Assembly (NCBI RefSeq): GCF_030814415.1
Contig: NZ_JAUSVB010000002.1
Coordinates: forward strand, 248,001 to 312,000
DNA length: 64,000 nt
DNA from: Cellulomonas humilata
Lineage (GTDB): Bacteria > Actinomycetota > Actinomycetes > Actinomycetales > Cellulomonadaceae
Direction of reading: 5' to 3'
Part shown: piece after piece, positions 16,253 to 26,576 of the stretch
Numbering within the stretch: the stretch's first letter is position 1
Layout of the letters: each line of letters opens with the position of its first letter
Notes under the pieces: generated by a model
Databases searched by the model: none
What the model was told of the DNA's origin: nothing
What the model saw: the letters and a program-made list of their open reading frames with translations, nothing else
Program-made: the position numbers and the translations under genes

Positions 16253-16657
16253 GTGACGACCTACCGGATCAGCGAGGCAGCCGAGCTGCTGGGCGTGAGC
16301 GACGACACCGTGCGGCGCTGGGTCGACTCCGGGGCCCTGACCGCGTCCGGTGACGGCGCCGGGCGGAGCGTGATCGCGGGAACGGACCTGGCGGCGCTGG
16401 CCGTCGAGCGCGCCAAGACTCCCGACGATCCGGCGGCGGGCTCCAGCTCGGCGCGCAACCGCCTCCCCGGCCTGGTGACCCGGATCGTGTCCGACACCGT
16501 GATGTCGCAGGTCGAGCTGCAGGCGGGGCCGTTCCGCCTCGTGTCGCTCATGTCCACCGAGGCCGTACGTGAGCTCGGGCTGGAGGTCGGTTCCCGGGCG
16601 GTCGCCGTGGTCAAGGCCACCACCGTCCTCGTCGAGACCCCGCGGGCGCAGCGATGA
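16253..16657 (+). CDS. molybdate-binding (Mop/TOBE) HTH regulator
   Basis: A 134-residue protein. Residues 1-60 form a MerR-like excisionase-type DNA-binding domain (Y-R-I-S-E-A-A-E-L-L-G-V-S, then T-V-R-R-W-V). Residues 68-134 form a TOBE/Mop domain (N-R-L-P-G-L-V-T-R-I, then V-S-L-M-S-T-E-A-V) that binds molybdate or tungstate. It probably senses cytosolic molybdate and controls the modABC genes that follow. The modA ATG overlaps its stop (ATGA at 16654). The start is a GTG at 16253. Confidence 0.88.
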   Translation: MTTYRISEAAELLGVSDDTVRRWVDSGALTASGDGAGRSVIAGTDLAALAVERAKTPDDPAAGSSSARNRLPGLVTRIVSDTVMSQVELQAGPFRLVSLMSTEAVRELGLEVGSRAVAVVKATTVLVETPRAQR

Positions 16658-17430
16658 AGGTCCGTGCTCTCGCGGCCGGGACCGCGGTCCTGCTCGCGCT
16701 CGCCGGCTGCTCGTCTGCGGCCCCGGCCGCAGAACCGTCGCCCACCGGCCTCACGGGCGAGCTCACCGTGTTCGCCGCCGCCTCGCTGCAGGGTGCGTTC
16801 GACGCCATCGCCGCCGAGCTCGCCGAGCAGAACCCGGGCGTCACGGTGCACCCCGTCACGTACGACGGCTCGTCCACCCTGGCGACGCAGCTGGTCGACG
16901 GGGCGCCGGCCGACGTGTTCGCGTCGGCAGACCTGACGAGCATGGGCACGGTGACGGGTGCGGGCCTCGCCGACGGCACGCCGACGGTGTTCACGACGAA
17001 CACGCTCGAGATCGTCGTCGCACCCGGAAACCCCCTCGGGATCGAGACGCTGGCCGACCTCGCGGCGCTGTCGACGTCGGGCGGCAAGGTGGTCCTCTGC
17101 GGAGCCGAGGTGCCGTGCGGCTCCGCGGCGCACACGGTCCTCGACGGGGCCGGACTCACCCTCACCCCGGTCAGCGAGGAGCAGAACGTCAAGGCCGTGC
17201 TGACCAAGGTGCAGACCGGCGACGCCGACGCGGGGCTGGTGTACCGGACGGACGTGCTCGCGGCCGGGGACACGGTCGAGGGCGTCGAGTTCCCCGAGGC
17301 GGCCACGGCGGTCAACGAGTACCCGGTGGTCGTGCTCGTGGACGGTGACGTCGCGCAGGCGTTCGTCGACCTGGTGCTCTCCGCGGACGGCCGGCGGATC
17401 CTGCGCGACCTGGGGTTCACGGCGCCGTGA
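16654..17430 (+). CDS. modA: molybdate ABC transporter substrate-binding lipoprotein
   Basis: A 258-residue extracellular lipoprotein. The signal peptide ends in L-A-G-C19. The mature part starts with the family strand L-T-V-F-A-A-A-S-L, includes the ligand-site segments Y-D-G-S-S-T-L-A and A-D-V-F-A-S-A-D, and ends with V-N-E-Y-P-V and the final R-I-L-R-D-L-G-F. It captures molybdate for the ModBC importer. It is translationally coupled both upstream (ATGA) and downstream (GTGA, 17427-17430). Confidence 0.93.
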   Translation: MKVRALAAGTAVLLALAGCSSAAPAAEPSPTGLTGELTVFAAASLQGAFDAIAAELAEQNPGVTVHPVTYDGSSTLATQLVDGAPADVFASADLTSMGTVTGAGLADGTPTVFTTNTLEIVVAPGNPLGIETLADLAALSTSGGKVVLCGAEVPCGSAAHTVLDGAGLTLTPVSEEQNVKAVLTKVQTGDADAGLVYRTDVLAAGDTVEGVEFPEAATAVNEYPVVVLVDGDVAQAFVDLVLSADGRRILRDLGFTAP

Positions 17431-18233
17431 GTCGGAGCGGCGGCGGGGGTGTCCCGCGTCTCCTGTGGCCGCCGGCGGCACTGGCGGCCGGGCTCCTCGT
17501 CATGCCGATCGTCGCGCTGGTGGTCCGCGCCGACTGGTCGACGCTGCCCGCCGACATCACGACACCCGCCGCGCTGGACGCGCTGTGGCTGTCGCTGTCG
17601 ACGTCGGTCGTCGCGACGGGCGTGTGCCTGCTGCTCGGGGTGCCGCTCGCCGTCGTGCTCGCGCGCGCCCACGGCTGGCCCGCCGACGTGCTGCGCGCGC
17701 TGGTCACCCTGCCCCTCGTGCTGCCCCCGACCGTCGGTGGCATCGCGCTGCTCTACCTGCTGGGCCGGCGCGGCCTGGTCGGTGAGTCGCTCGACGCCTG
17801 GTTCGGCATCACCGTCCCCTTCACCACGGCGGCCGTCGTCATCGCCCAGGCGTTCGTCGCGATGCCGTTCCTCGTGCTGAGCGTCGAGGGGTCGCTGCGG
17901 ACGGCGGGCACGCGGTTCGACGTCGTCGCCGCGAGCCTCGGCGCCGGGCGCTGGACGGTCCTGCGACGGATCACCCTGCCGCTCGTGATGCCGGGGCTGA
18001 TCAGCGGGACGGTCCTGTGCTTCGCGCGGGCGCTCGGTGAGTTCGGCGCGACCGCGCTGTTCGCCGGCAACTCCCCGGGCGTCACGCAGACCATGCCGCT
18101 GGCCATCTACTCGGCGTTCAACGGTGCCGGGGTGACCCAGGGGACCGCGGTCGCCCTGTCGCTGCTGCTCGTGGTCGCCGCGGTCGCCGTCCTGCTCGCC
18201 GCGCGGGCCTGGCGACCGGGACGTGCCGCATGA
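17427..18233 (+). CDS. modB: molybdate ABC transporter permease
   Basis: A 268-residue permease with five to six membrane spans. The cytosolic coupling loop is A-A-S-L-G-A-G-R-W-T-V, then P-L-V-M-P-G-L (the EAA-type motif). L-P-L-V-L-P-P-T-V-G-G lies in the middle, and A-R-A-L-G-E-F-G-A-T is the ModB-typical signature. It forms the membrane channel with ModC. Its ends overlap modA (GTGA) and modC (ATGA at 18230). Confidence 0.93.
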   Translation: MSRSGGGGVPRLLWPPAALAAGLLVMPIVALVVRADWSTLPADITTPAALDALWLSLSTSVVATGVCLLLGVPLAVVLARAHGWPADVLRALVTLPLVLPPTVGGIALLYLLGRRGLVGESLDAWFGITVPFTTAAVVIAQAFVAMPFLVLSVEGSLRTAGTRFDVVAASLGAGRWTVLRRITLPLVMPGLISGTVLCFARALGEFGATALFAGNSPGVTQTMPLAIYSAFNGAGVTQGTAVALSLLLVVAAVAVLLAARAWRPGRAA

Positions 18234-19282
18234 CGTCCCTGCACGCGGAGGTCGTCGTCCGCCGGGCTGCGTTCACGCTGGACGTGACGTTCGCGGCCCA
18301 TCCGGGGGAGATCGTCGCGATCCTCGGCCCCAACGGCGCCGGCAAGTCCACGCTGCTCGCCGTGCTCGCCGGGCACCTCGTGCCGTCCTACGGCGTGGTC
18401 CGGGTGGGGGAGCGGACACTGACCGCCGTCCGTGACGACCGGGTGGAGACCGCCGTCCGTCCCGAGCGTCGCTCGGTCGGCCTGCTCGGGCAGGACCCGC
18501 TGGTCTTTCCGCACCTGAGCGCCCGGGAGAACGTGGCGTTCGGCCCGCGCGCGGCCGGGGTGCCCGCCGCGCAGGCGCGACGAGCGGCTGACGAGTGGTT
18601 GGCGGCGGTCGGCCTCGGCGGGCTGACCGACCGCCGCCCCGACGCCCTGTCCGGCGGGCAGCGCCAGCGCGTCGCGCTCGCCCGGGCGCTCGCCGCCGAG
18701 CCCACCGTGCTCCTGCTCGACGAGCCGTTCGCGCAGCTGGACGTCCGCACCGCGGCCGAGCTGCGCGACGTGGTCCGGGACCAGGTCCGCCGGACACGCA
18801 CCGCCACCGTGCTCGTCACGCACGACGTGCTCGACGCCGTGACCCTGGCCGACCGGGTGGTCGTGCTGCACGACGGGCAGGTGGTGGAGCAGGGCCGACC
18901 GTTCGATGTGCTCACCGACCCCGTCCATCCGTTCACTGCCGCACTGGCGGGCGTGAACCTCGTCGTGGGACGGCTCCTGGTCCAGCCCGACGGCACCACG
19001 GCACTGGAGGGCCCCGACGGTGTCCTGGTCCCGTGCGGTGCCCACGAGCCGGGCGGGCGGGCGCAGGTGACGTTCCCGCCGGGCGCGGTCGTGGTCGGCG
19101 ACGGCTGGCCCGCACGCGTGCTCGACCTCGAGCCCGGGACCACGGGTGTGCGGGTCCGGACCAGCGGGGACGTGCTCGTCGACCTCCCGCCCGCGCAGGC
19201 TGCGGCCCTCGCTCTGCACGCGGGCGCCGAGCTCCGGCTGAGCGTCCCCGCCGAGCACGTCCGGGTCCGTCCGCTCGCCTGA
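18230..19282 (+). CDS. modC: molybdate ABC transporter ATP-binding protein
   Basis: A 350-residue ATPase. Walker A is G33-P-N-G-A-G-K-S40, the ABC signature is L140-S-G-G-Q144, and Walker B is L-L-L-L-D-E-P (about 160-166), with the switch His in L-V-T-H-D. The C-terminal 100 residues are a TOBE domain, as in other ModC proteins. It powers molybdate uptake. It is last in the mod operon; the narK gene begins 130 bp later. Confidence 0.92.
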   Translation: MTSLHAEVVVRRAAFTLDVTFAAHPGEIVAILGPNGAGKSTLLAVLAGHLVPSYGVVRVGERTLTAVRDDRVETAVRPERRSVGLLGQDPLVFPHLSARENVAFGPRAAGVPAAQARRAADEWLAAVGLGGLTDRRPDALSGGQRQRVALARALAAEPTVLLLDEPFAQLDVRTAAELRDVVRDQVRRTRTATVLVTHDVLDAVTLADRVVVLHDGQVVEQGRPFDVLTDPVHPFTAALAGVNLVVGRLLVQPDGTTALEGPDGVLVPCGAHEPGGRAQVTFPPGAVVVGDGWPARVLDLEPGTTGVRVRTSGDVLVDLPPAQAAALALHAGAELRLSVPAEHVRVRPLA

Positions 19283-19412
19283 TCTCACAGCGTCGCGACG
19301 GACACCGTGCGCGAAATGAACCGTGCACGCAACCGTTCCGACAGGTCGGACGAAACATCCGATCCTTAGCGTCGGCGTCGACCGAGCCCCCCTTGTCCAC
19401 CCGGAGGTCCCC

Positions 19413-20774
19413 ATGGCGCCACAGGTCATCACCGACGCCAGCACTGCCCCCGTACTCGACGCCGCGCCGCTCACCCACCGCCCCGGACGCTGGATCGACG
19501 GCTGGAACCCGGAGGACGAGGGCCAGTGGGCCTCCGTCGGCCGGGTGATCGCCCGCCGGAACCTGGGCCTGTCGATCTTCGCCGAGTTCCTCGGCTTCGC
19601 CGTCTGGGCGCTCTGGAGCATCGTCGTCCCGCGCCTGCCCGACGCGGGCTTCGTCCTGACCGTCGACCAGATGTTCTGGCTGATCGCGCTGCCGACGCTC
19701 GTCGGCGCCACCCTGCGGATCCCCTACACGTTCGCGGTGCCGATCTTCGGCGGCCGCAACTGGACCATCGTGTCCGCGCTGCTGCTCCTCGTCCCGACCG
19801 TCGCGCTGGGCGTGGCCGTGCAGAACCCGGAGCTGGGCTTCCCGGTCCTGCTCGTGGTCGCCGCGCTCGCGGGTGTCGGCGGTGGCAACTTCGCCTCGTC
19901 GATGGCGAACATCTCGTTCTTCTACCCCGAGAAGGAGAAGGGTCGCGCGCTCGGCCTCAACGCGGCGGGTGGCAACCTCGGCACCGCCGCGGTGCAGTGG
20001 GCGGTGCCGATCGTCGTCGTCGTCGGCGCCGGCATGCAGCTCCAGTGGGCCGGCTTCATGTTCGTGCCGCTCATCCTGATCGCCGCGTTCCTGGCGTTCC
20101 GCTACATGGACAACCTGTCGAACGCCAAGGCGGACCCGCGGGCCTACGGCGTCGCCGCCCGGTCCCGGAACACCTGGATCATCTCGTTCATCTACATCGG
20201 CACCTTCGGCTCGTTCATCGGCTTCTCCGGGGCGTTCCCGCTGCTGCTGGCGAACACGTTCCCCGAGGTCACCATCACGATCGCGTTCGCCGGTGCGCTC
20301 GTCGGCTCCATCGCCCGCCCGTTCGGCGGCATCCTCGCCGACAAGCTTGGCGGCGCCCGCGTCACCATCGGCGCGTTCACCGTCATGGCGATCGGGGTCG
20401 TCTGCGCGATCTTCGCCCTGCGCGCCCACGCGTTCGGTCCGTTCCTCGTGTCGTTCCTCGTGCTCTTCATCGCCACCGGAGCCGGCAACGGCTCGGTCTA
20501 CCGGATGATCCCCGCGGTCTTCCGGTTCGGGGCAACAGACGCCGAGGACAGCGCCCGACGCGCGAAGGCCGCGGCCGGCTGCCTCGGCATCGCCGGGGCG
20601 ATCGGGGCGTTCGGCGGCTTCCTCATCCCGCGCGGCTTCGCCATCTCCACGACGGCGACCGGCAACATCCAGGCGGCGCTCTGGGTGATCGTGGGCCTGT
20701 ACCTGGTCATGAGCCTGACCACGTGGGCCGTGTACCAGCGCCGCAGCGGCGCGTACGGCGCGACGGTCATCTGA
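19413..20774 (+). CDS. narK: NarK-type nitrate/nitrite transporter (MFS)
   Basis: A 453-residue twelve-TM major facilitator of the nitrate/nitrite porter family. It shows A-E-F-L-G-F-A-V-W in TM1 and the two glycine-rich nitrate signatures near [13 protein letters not shown] and [11 protein letters not shown]. These positions mark NNP proteins. It imports nitrate for assimilation. I start at ATG 19413, which has GGAGG at 19403-19407; the frame extends 30 codons upstream without such a site. The nitrate reductase starts 2 bp after its stop. Confidence 0.93.
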   Translation: MAPQVITDASTAPVLDAAPLTHRPGRWIDGWNPEDEGQWASVGRVIARRNLGLSIFAEFLGFAVWALWSIVVPRLPDAGFVLTVDQMFWLIALPTLVGATLRIPYTFAVPIFGGRNWTIVSALLLLVPTVALGVAVQNPELGFPVLLVVAALAGVGGGNFASSMANISFFYPEKEKGRALGLNAAGGNLGTAAVQWAVPIVVVVGAGMQLQWAGFMFVPLILIAAFLAFRYMDNLSNAKADPRAYGVAARSRNTWIISFIYIGTFGSFIGFSGAFPLLLANTFPEVTITIAFAGALVGSIARPFGGILADKLGGARVTIGAFTVMAIGVVCAIFALRAHAFGPFLVSFLVLFIATGAGNGSVYRMIPAVFRFGATDAEDSARRAKAAAGCLGIAGAIGAFGGFLIPRGFAISTTATGNIQAALWVIVGLYLVMSLTTWAVYQRRSGAYGATVI

Positions 20775-20776
20775 TC

Positions 20777-23700
20777 TTGACCACCACCACGCCCGCCCCG
20801 CAGGGGAGCACCACGTCCGTCGAGCAGGTGGCGACGGTGTGCTCCTACTGCGGGGTGGGCTGCGGGATCGTCCTCGACGTCGCGTGCGACGACGAGGGCC
20901 GCCGCGTCGCGCGCGGTGCCCGCGGGGACAAGTCGCACCCCGCGAACGCCGGCCGGCTGTGCACCAAGGGCGCGACGAGCGCGGACATGCTGGCGGCCGG
21001 CGGTCGGGCGACGCACGCGCTCGTGCGAGCGGAGCGCGGTGCCGAGCCCGTGCGAGCGGACCTGGACGAGACGATCGCGCTGGTCGCCCGGCGCCTGCGT
21101 GAGGTGGTCGACACGCACGGGCCCGACGCGTTCGCGCTCTACGTCTCGGGACAGATGAGCCTCGAGGCCCAGTACCTCGCCAACAAGCTCGCCAAGGGCT
21201 ACGTGCGCACGCAGTGGATCGAGTCGAACTCGCGGCTCTGCATGGCCAGCGCGGGGACGGGCTACAAGCTCTCGCTCGGCGCGGACGGGCCGCCCGGGTC
21301 CTACGACGACCTCGACCACGCCGACGTCTTCCTCGTCATCGGCGCGAACATGGCCGACTGCCACCCGATCCTGTTCCTGCGCATGCTCGACCGGGTCAAG
21401 GCGGGCGCCAAGCTGATCGTCGTCGATCCTCGTCGCACGGCCACGGCGGACAAGGCCGACCTGTTCCTCCAGGTGGCACCCGGCACGGACATCGCGCTGC
21501 TCAACGGGCTGCTGCGGCTGATCGTCGAGGCGGGTGGGCTCGACGACGAGTTCGTGGCCGAGCACACCGAGGGGTGGGACGAGCTCGAGGCCATGCTCGA
21601 GGACTACCCGGCAGACGAGGTGGCGCGCATCACCGGTCTCGCCGAGACCGACCTGCGCACGGCGGCGGCCATGCTCGCGGGCGCGGGCAGCTGGGTGTCC
21701 TGCTGGACGATGGGGCTCAACCAGTCGACGCACGGCACCTGGAACACGAACGCCCTGGTCAACCTGCATCTGGCGACGGGCGCGATCTGCCGCACCGGCT
21801 CGGGCCCCTTCTCCCTGACCGGTCAGCCCAACGCGATGGGCGGCCGGGAGATGGGCTACATGGGCCCGGGCCTGCCGGGCCAGCGCACGGTTCTCGACGC
21901 CGACGACCGCGCGTTCGTCGAGGAGGTCTGGGACCTCGCCCCGGGGACGCTGCGTGCCGACTTCACCGGCCGCGGCACCGTCGACATGTTCGAGCGCATG
22001 GCGACGGGCGAGATCAAGGCGTGCTGGGTCGTCTGCACGAACCCGGTCGCCTCGGTGGGGAACCGACGCACCGTCATCGAAGGGCTCGAACGGGCGGAGC
22101 TCGTCGTCACGCAGGACGCGTTCGCGGACACCGAGACCAACGCCTACGCCGACGTGGTGCTCCCGGGTGCGCTCTGGTCGGAGTCCGACGGCGTGATGAT
22201 CAGCTCCGAGCGCAACCTCACGCTCGCTCGCGCGGCCCTGCGCCCGCCGGGCGACGCCCTCCCGGACTGGCTGCTCATCGCGCGGGTCGCCACCGCGATG
22301 GGCTACGACGGGTTCGACTTCGCCTCGTCAGAGGAGGTGTTCGACGAGCTGCGCGCCTTCGCGAACCCCCGCACGGGCTACGACCTGCGCGGGGTGACGT
22401 ACGACCGTCTGCGCTCGGGTTCCGTGCAGTGGCCCGCCGCGCCCGACGGGCCGCGTCGCAACCCTCTGCGCTACCTCAACGACGGCGTGAGCCAGCAGCT
22501 TCTCGAGCGCCCGGACGGTACGCGTCCGCGGCTCGCGTTCCCGACGCCGTCGGGCCGGGCCAGGTTCCTCGCCCGCCCCCACCTGCCCGCCGCCGAGCTC
22601 CCCGACGACGACTTCCCGTTCGTGCTCAACACCGGTCGCGTGCAGCACCAGTGGCACACGATGACGAAGACGGGCAAGGTCGCCAAGCTCAACAAGCTCG
22701 CGCCGGGACCGTTCGTCGAGATGCACCCGTCCGACGCGAGCGCGCTCGGGCTGGTCGACGGCGCGTCCGTCGAGGTCGCGTCCCGTCGCGGTCGGGCCGT
22801 GCTGCCCGTCACGGTGACCGACCGGGTGCTGCCGGGCGCGCTGTTCGCCCCCTTCCACTGGAACGACCTGTTCGGTGAGTACCTGGCCGTGAACGCCGTC
22901 ACCAACGACGCGGTCGACCCGATCTCCTTCCAGCCCGAGCTCAAGGTGTGCGCTGTGGCGCTCACGCCCGTCGCCTCGCAGGTCGAACCCGTCGTGCCCG
23001 ACCTCCGGTCGGTCGATCCCGTCGTGCCCGGCGGCCTCTCGCCGGGTGCGCTCGCGATCCGCGCCCTGGGTGCGACGCTCGGGCTCGACGCGCACCAGCC
23101 GCCTCGCCTCGGCGACCGCGAGCGTCGCTACCTCGCAGGGTTCCTCGCGGGGCTGGGCGGGGGCGAGCCGGGCACCCCCGTGCTGCCGCCGAACGCCCCC
23201 CTCGACGCCGACGACGCGCTCTGGGTCGACGGCCTCCTCGCGGGCCTCTTCTCTCGCACCCCCGAGGCCGACGGGAGCCGCGGTGGTGCGGTTCCCGAGC
23301 GGGCGGCGACGGCGCCGCGCCAGGTGGTGGTGCTGTGGGCGTCCCAGACGGGTGCGGCCGAGGACCTCGCGACGGCCGTGGCGCAGCGGCTGGTGGGTGC
23401 CGGGCTCGCGCCGCGCACCGTCGCGATGGACGACTGTCTCCCGGCCGACCTGCCGACGGGGGCCGACCTCGTCGTCGTGACGAGCACGTTCTCCGACGGC
23501 GACGCGCCGGACAACGGCACCGCGTTCTGGGAGTCGGTGGCCGCGGTCGATGCGCGCCGGCTCGACGGGTCGCGGTTCGCGGTGCTCGCGCTGGGCGACT
23601 CGAGCTACGACCGGTTCTGCGGGCACGGGCGCCGGCTCGACCACCGTCTCGAGGAGCTCGGGGCGGCGCGGCTGGTGGAGCGCGTCGACTGCGAGCCCGG

Positions 23701-24937
23701 GGAGGACCAGCAGGCGCACGCCTGGATCGACGCGGTGGTGTCGGCCCTGACGGGGGATACGCCACCGGCCCCCCTTGCCGAGCCCGCCGTCGCGGCACGC
23801 CCGGACGAGCCTGCCCACGCCACGCGGCAGCACCCCGGCGTCGCGAAGATCATCGGGAACCGCCTGCTGTCCTTGCCCGGCTCGGACAAGGAGGTGCGCG
23901 AGATCCTGCTGGACGTCACCGACAGCCCGCGCGAGGTCTCCTACCGCGCGGGGGACGCGATCGCCGTGCGGCCGTCGAACTCGCCGGAGCTCGTCGCCGA
24001 GTGGCTCGCCGTCACCGGGTGGGACCCGGACCAGGTGGTCGAGGTGGACGGCCGTCCGCACCCGCTGCGCGCCGCGCTCACCACCGAGCTGGACGTCAGC
24101 CGCATCTCGAGCGACCTGCTCAGCCTCGTCGCCGAACGGTCCGGCAGCACCGAGCTGCGCCACCTCCTGCGCCCCGGGAACAGCAGCGACCTCGCGCGCT
24201 GGACGTGGTGCCGGCAGGCGGTCGACGTGGTCGCCGAGCTTGCCCCCGACGTGCCCGCCGCGGACCTCGTCGGGGTGCTGCGCCGTCTCGCGCCGCGGCA
24301 GTACTCGATCTCGTCGAGCTCCCGCGTCACGCCGGACGTGGTCGCGCTGACGATGTCCGTCGTCCGGTACGCGTCGCCGTCGGGCGCGCGCCGGGGCGGT
24401 GTGTGCTCGACGTTCCTCGCGGACGCACCGCTCGGCACGCTCGTGCCCGTGCACGTGCAGCCCACGTCCCACTTCCGCCCACCGGCCCCCGACGTGCCCG
24501 CCATCATGGTGGGCCCGGGGACGGGCGTGGCGCCGTTCGTCGGCTTCCTCGCCGACCGCGCGGCCGCCGGGCACACCGGGCGCAACTGGCTGTTCTTCGG
24601 CGAGCAGCACCAGGCGACCGACTTCTACTACCGCGACGAGCTGTCGCGGCTGCTGTCGGAGGGCACGCTCGACCGCCTCGCCACCGCCTTCTCGCGAGAC
24701 CAGCGGTCGAAGATCTACGTGCAGGACCGGATGCGCGAGCACGGCGCCCGGCTGTGGGAGTGGCTCGAGCAGGGCGCGTCGTTCTTCGTGTGCGGCGACG
24801 CCTCGCGCATGGCGAAGGACGTCGACGCCGCGCTGCGCGAGATCGTCGCGACGCACGGCGGGCTCAGCGCCGCGGCGGCCGACTCGTACGTCAAGGACCT
24901 CGTCACCCGGCGCCGGTACGTGCGCGACGTCTACTGA
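20777..24937 (+). CDS. nasA: assimilatory nitrate reductase fused to NADPH flavodoxin/FAD reductase
   Basis: A 1386-residue fusion. The N-terminal molybdopterin oxidoreductase has a [4Fe-4S] site C22-S-Y-C25-G-V-G-C29 with C62, the Mo-ligand Cys155 in N-S-R-L-C-M, and a dinucleotide-binding C-terminal domain ending near 730. After a linker come a flavodoxin domain (about 848-995; W-A-S-Q-T-G, then L-G-D-S-S-Y) and a cytochrome-P450-reductase-type FAD/NADPH module (about 1019-1386; R-Q-Y-S-I-S-S, then G-P-G-T-G-V-A-P-F). One polypeptide can thus move electrons from NADPH to nitrate. The fusion type is known in Actinobacteria. The start is probably the TTG at 20777, 2 bp after narK, without a ribosome site; GTG 20827 is an alternative. 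Confidence 0.9.
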   Translation: MTTTTPAPQGSTTSVEQVATVCSYCGVGCGIVLDVACDDEGRRVARGARGDKSHPANAGRLCTKGATSADMLAAGGRATHALVRAERGAEPVRADLDETIALVARRLREVVDTHGPDAFALYVSGQMSLEAQYLANKLAKGYVRTQWIESNSRLCMASAGTGYKLSLGADGPPGSYDDLDHADVFLVIGANMADCHPILFLRMLDRVKAGAKLIVVDPRRTATADKADLFLQVAPGTDIALLNGLLRLIVEAGGLDDEFVAEHTEGWDELEAMLEDYPADEVARITGLAETDLRTAAAMLAGAGSWVSCWTMGLNQSTHGTWNTNALVNLHLATGAICRTGSGPFSLTGQPNAMGGREMGYMGPGLPGQRTVLDADDRAFVEEVWDLAPGTLRADFTGRGTVDMFERMATGEIKACWVVCTNPVASVGNRRTVIEGLERAELVVTQDAFADTETNAYADVVLPGALWSESDGVMISSERNLTLARAALRPPGDALPDWLLIARVATAMGYDGFDFASSEEVFDELRAFANPRTGYDLRGVTYDRLRSGSVQWPAAPDGPRRNPLRYLNDGVSQQLLERPDGTRPRLAFPTPSGRARFLARPHLPAAELPDDDFPFVLNTGRVQHQWHTMTKTGKVAKLNKLAPGPFVEMHPSDASALGLVDGASVEVASRRGRAVLPVTVTDRVLPGALFAPFHWNDLFGEYLAVNAVTNDAVDPISFQPELKVCAVALTPVASQVEPVVPDLRSVDPVVPGGLSPGALAIRALGATLGLDAHQPPRLGDRERRYLAGFLAGLGGGEPGTPVLPPNAPLDADDALWVDGLLAGLFSRTPEADGSRGGAVPERAATAPRQVVVLWASQTGAAEDLATAVAQRLVGAGLAPRTVAMDDCLPADLPTGADLVVVTSTFSDGDAPDNGTAFWESVAAVDARRLDGSRFAVLALGDSSYDRFCGHGRRLDHRLEELGAARLVERVDCEPGEDQQAHAWIDAVVSALTGDTPPAPLAEPAVAARPDEPAHATRQHPGVAKIIGNRLLSLPGSDKEVREILLDVTDSPREVSYRAGDAIAVRPSNSPELVAEWLAVTGWDPDQVVEVDGRPHPLRAALTTELDVSRISSDLLSLVAERSGSTELRHLLRPGNSSDLARWTWCRQAVDVVAELAPDVPAADLVGVLRRLAPRQYSISSSSRVTPDVVALTMSVVRYASPSGARRGGVCSTFLADAPLGTLVPVHVQPTSHFRPPAPDVPAIMVGPGTGVAPFVGFLADRAAAGHTGRNWLFFGEQHQATDFYYRDELSRLLSEGTLDRLATAFSRDQRSKIYVQDRMREHGARLWEWLEQGASFFVCGDASRMAKDVDAALREIVATHGGLSAAAADSYVKDLVTRRRYVRDVY

Positions 24938-24944
24938 CGCGCGC

Positions 24945-26471
24945 TCAGGTGACGGTCACGCGGACCGTGTCGTAGCCCGTGGCGCCGTCCGGGATGACGC
25001 CCGCGACCGCACCCGTCTGCGGGCCCTGCGGGTCGGACGCGCGGACGAACAGCTGGTACTCGCCGGGCTCGGCGTCCCACGTCCACGACCACTGTCGCCA
25101 CGAGTCGATGCTGCCGTCGTCGGCGAGCGTCGCGTCGTTCCAGGACCCCTGGTCGACGCGCACCTGCACCCCGGTGATGCCGCGGTGCTGCGCCCAGGCG
25201 GTCCCGGCCACGACGACCGACCCGGCGGGGACGGACGTCCCGGGCCTCGGCACCTCGATGCGCGACTGCGTCTTGATCGGCCCTTCCGCCGACCAGCCGC
25301 GCTCGGTCCAGTACGCCGTGTCGTCGGCGAACCGGGTGACGCGCAGCTCGGTGACCCACTTCGTCGCGGACACGTACCCGTACAGCCCCGGCACCACCAT
25401 GCGCACCGGGAAACCGTGCTCGACGGGCAGCGGCTCGCCGTCCATCGCGATGGCCAGCAGCGCGTCGCGCCCGTCGGTCAGGGCAGCGAGCGGGGTCGAC
25501 GCCGTGAACCCGTCGACGCTGCGGGAGAGGACCATGTCGGCGTCGCCGGTCGGCCGGGCCCGGGCCAGCAGGTCCGCGATGGGCATGCCCAGCCACTTCT
25601 GGTTACCGATGAGGTCGCCGCCGACCGGGTTGGACACGCACGCGAGCGTCACCCAGGCCTCCACGAGGTCGCCCTCCAGCAGCTCGTCCCAGGTGAGCGT
25701 GACCTCCTCCTCGACCATGCCGTGCACCCGCAGGCTCCAGGTGCTCGGGTCGACCTGCGGGACCACGAGGGCGGTGTCGATCCGGTAGAACTCGTCCGGC
25801 GGCGTCTGCCAGGGCCCGACGCCGTCGACGCCGACGTCGACGCCCGCGGGCACGGGCGCCGCCGTCGTGGTGGGGGACGGGATCCGGACAGCTGCCCGCG
25901 CCGACTGCGCCCCGCGGGCACCGGCGCCGATGGCCCGGCCGAGCACCACCCCGACCACGCCGAGGGCTCCCGCCGCGGCCGTGGCCTGCAGGAACGCGCG
26001 CCGCTGGACACCCTCGGGACGGGGGCGCCCCGGTGCTCCGGGCAGGCGACGGACCAGCTCCCGCAGGGTCAGCAGACCAGCGATCGCGCCGACCACCGCG
26101 GGCGCCCCGGCGAGGGTCCCCGCATCCGGTCGGCCCATCGCCGCCAGAGCGGCGACGGCACCCAGCACCACCACGAGCGTGGCGCCCCACGCCCAGCGCC
26201 GGGCTGCGAGCACCCCGGCCAGCGCGGCGAGCGCGAGGATGACCAGCACCTCGCCGATCCCGAGGACGACCTTGTCCGCCGTGCCGAACGTCGAGGCGGC
26301 GAAGTCCTTGAGCCAGGCCGGGGTCGCGTCGACGAACGCGGACCCGACGGCCACCAGCGGGTCGGTGCTCGGCCCGGTGATCAGCGCGACGAGGGACCCG
26401 ACGCCGAGCGTCACGACACCCGCGGCGAGTCCCGCGAGCGCGGCGAGCCCGGTGTCCCGGCGTGTTGCCAT
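24945..26471 (-). CDS. membrane-anchored sulfite-oxidase-family molybdopterin protein
   Basis: A 508-residue protein. Four hydrophobic segments occupy residues 8 to about 135. An internal twin-arginine-like R157-R-A-F-L-Q precedes another hydrophobic stretch. A sulfite oxidase/YedY molybdopterin domain follows (about 225-400) with the presumed Mo-ligand Cys278 in L-A-C-V-S-N-P-V-G-G, and a C-terminal dimerisation (Mo-co) immunoglobulin-like domain ends the protein. The catalytic part is probably outside the membrane. The electron acceptor and substrate are unknown; sulfite or a protein sulfoxide are family possibilities. It converges on the nitrate reductase with only 7 bp between stops, and shares the need for molybdate. 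Confidence 0.85.
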   Translation of the reverse strand: MATRRDTGLAALAGLAAGVVTLGVGSLVALITGPSTDPLVAVGSAFVDATPAWLKDFAASTFGTADKVVLGIGEVLVILALAALAGVLAARRWAWGATLVVVLGAVAALAAMGRPDAGTLAGAPAVVGAIAGLLTLRELVRRLPGAPGRPRPEGVQRRAFLQATAAAGALGVVGVVLGRAIGAGARGAQSARAAVRIPSPTTTAAPVPAGVDVGVDGVGPWQTPPDEFYRIDTALVVPQVDPSTWSLRVHGMVEEEVTLTWDELLEGDLVEAWVTLACVSNPVGGDLIGNQKWLGMPIADLLARARPTGDADMVLSRSVDGFTASTPLAALTDGRDALLAIAMDGEPLPVEHGFPVRMVVPGLYGYVSATKWVTELRVTRFADDTAYWTERGWSAEGPIKTQSRIEVPRPGTSVPAGSVVVAGTAWAQHRGITGVQVRVDQGSWNDATLADDGSIDSWRQWSWTWDAEPGEYQLFVRASDPQGPQTGAVAGVIPDGATGYDTVRVTVT

Positions 26472-26576
26472 CTGCTGCGTGCCCTCCTCGATGAGCGGTC
26501 AGCCCCGACTCTGCCCTGACGGACGGCGGATGTCGTCACCCACCCTGCGCGCCGACCCTGTGTATCTGACACCACA

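Noticed and set aside
19308-19349. GlnR-like site before narK
   Set aside because: Segments at 11-bp steps (GAACC, GCAAC, GACAG) only loosely resemble the half-sites. Several mismatches make it indistinguishable from chance.
19323-19412. Upstream start for narK
   Set aside because: The added 30 residues do not resemble NarK proteins and the ATG at 19413 has GGAGG in place.
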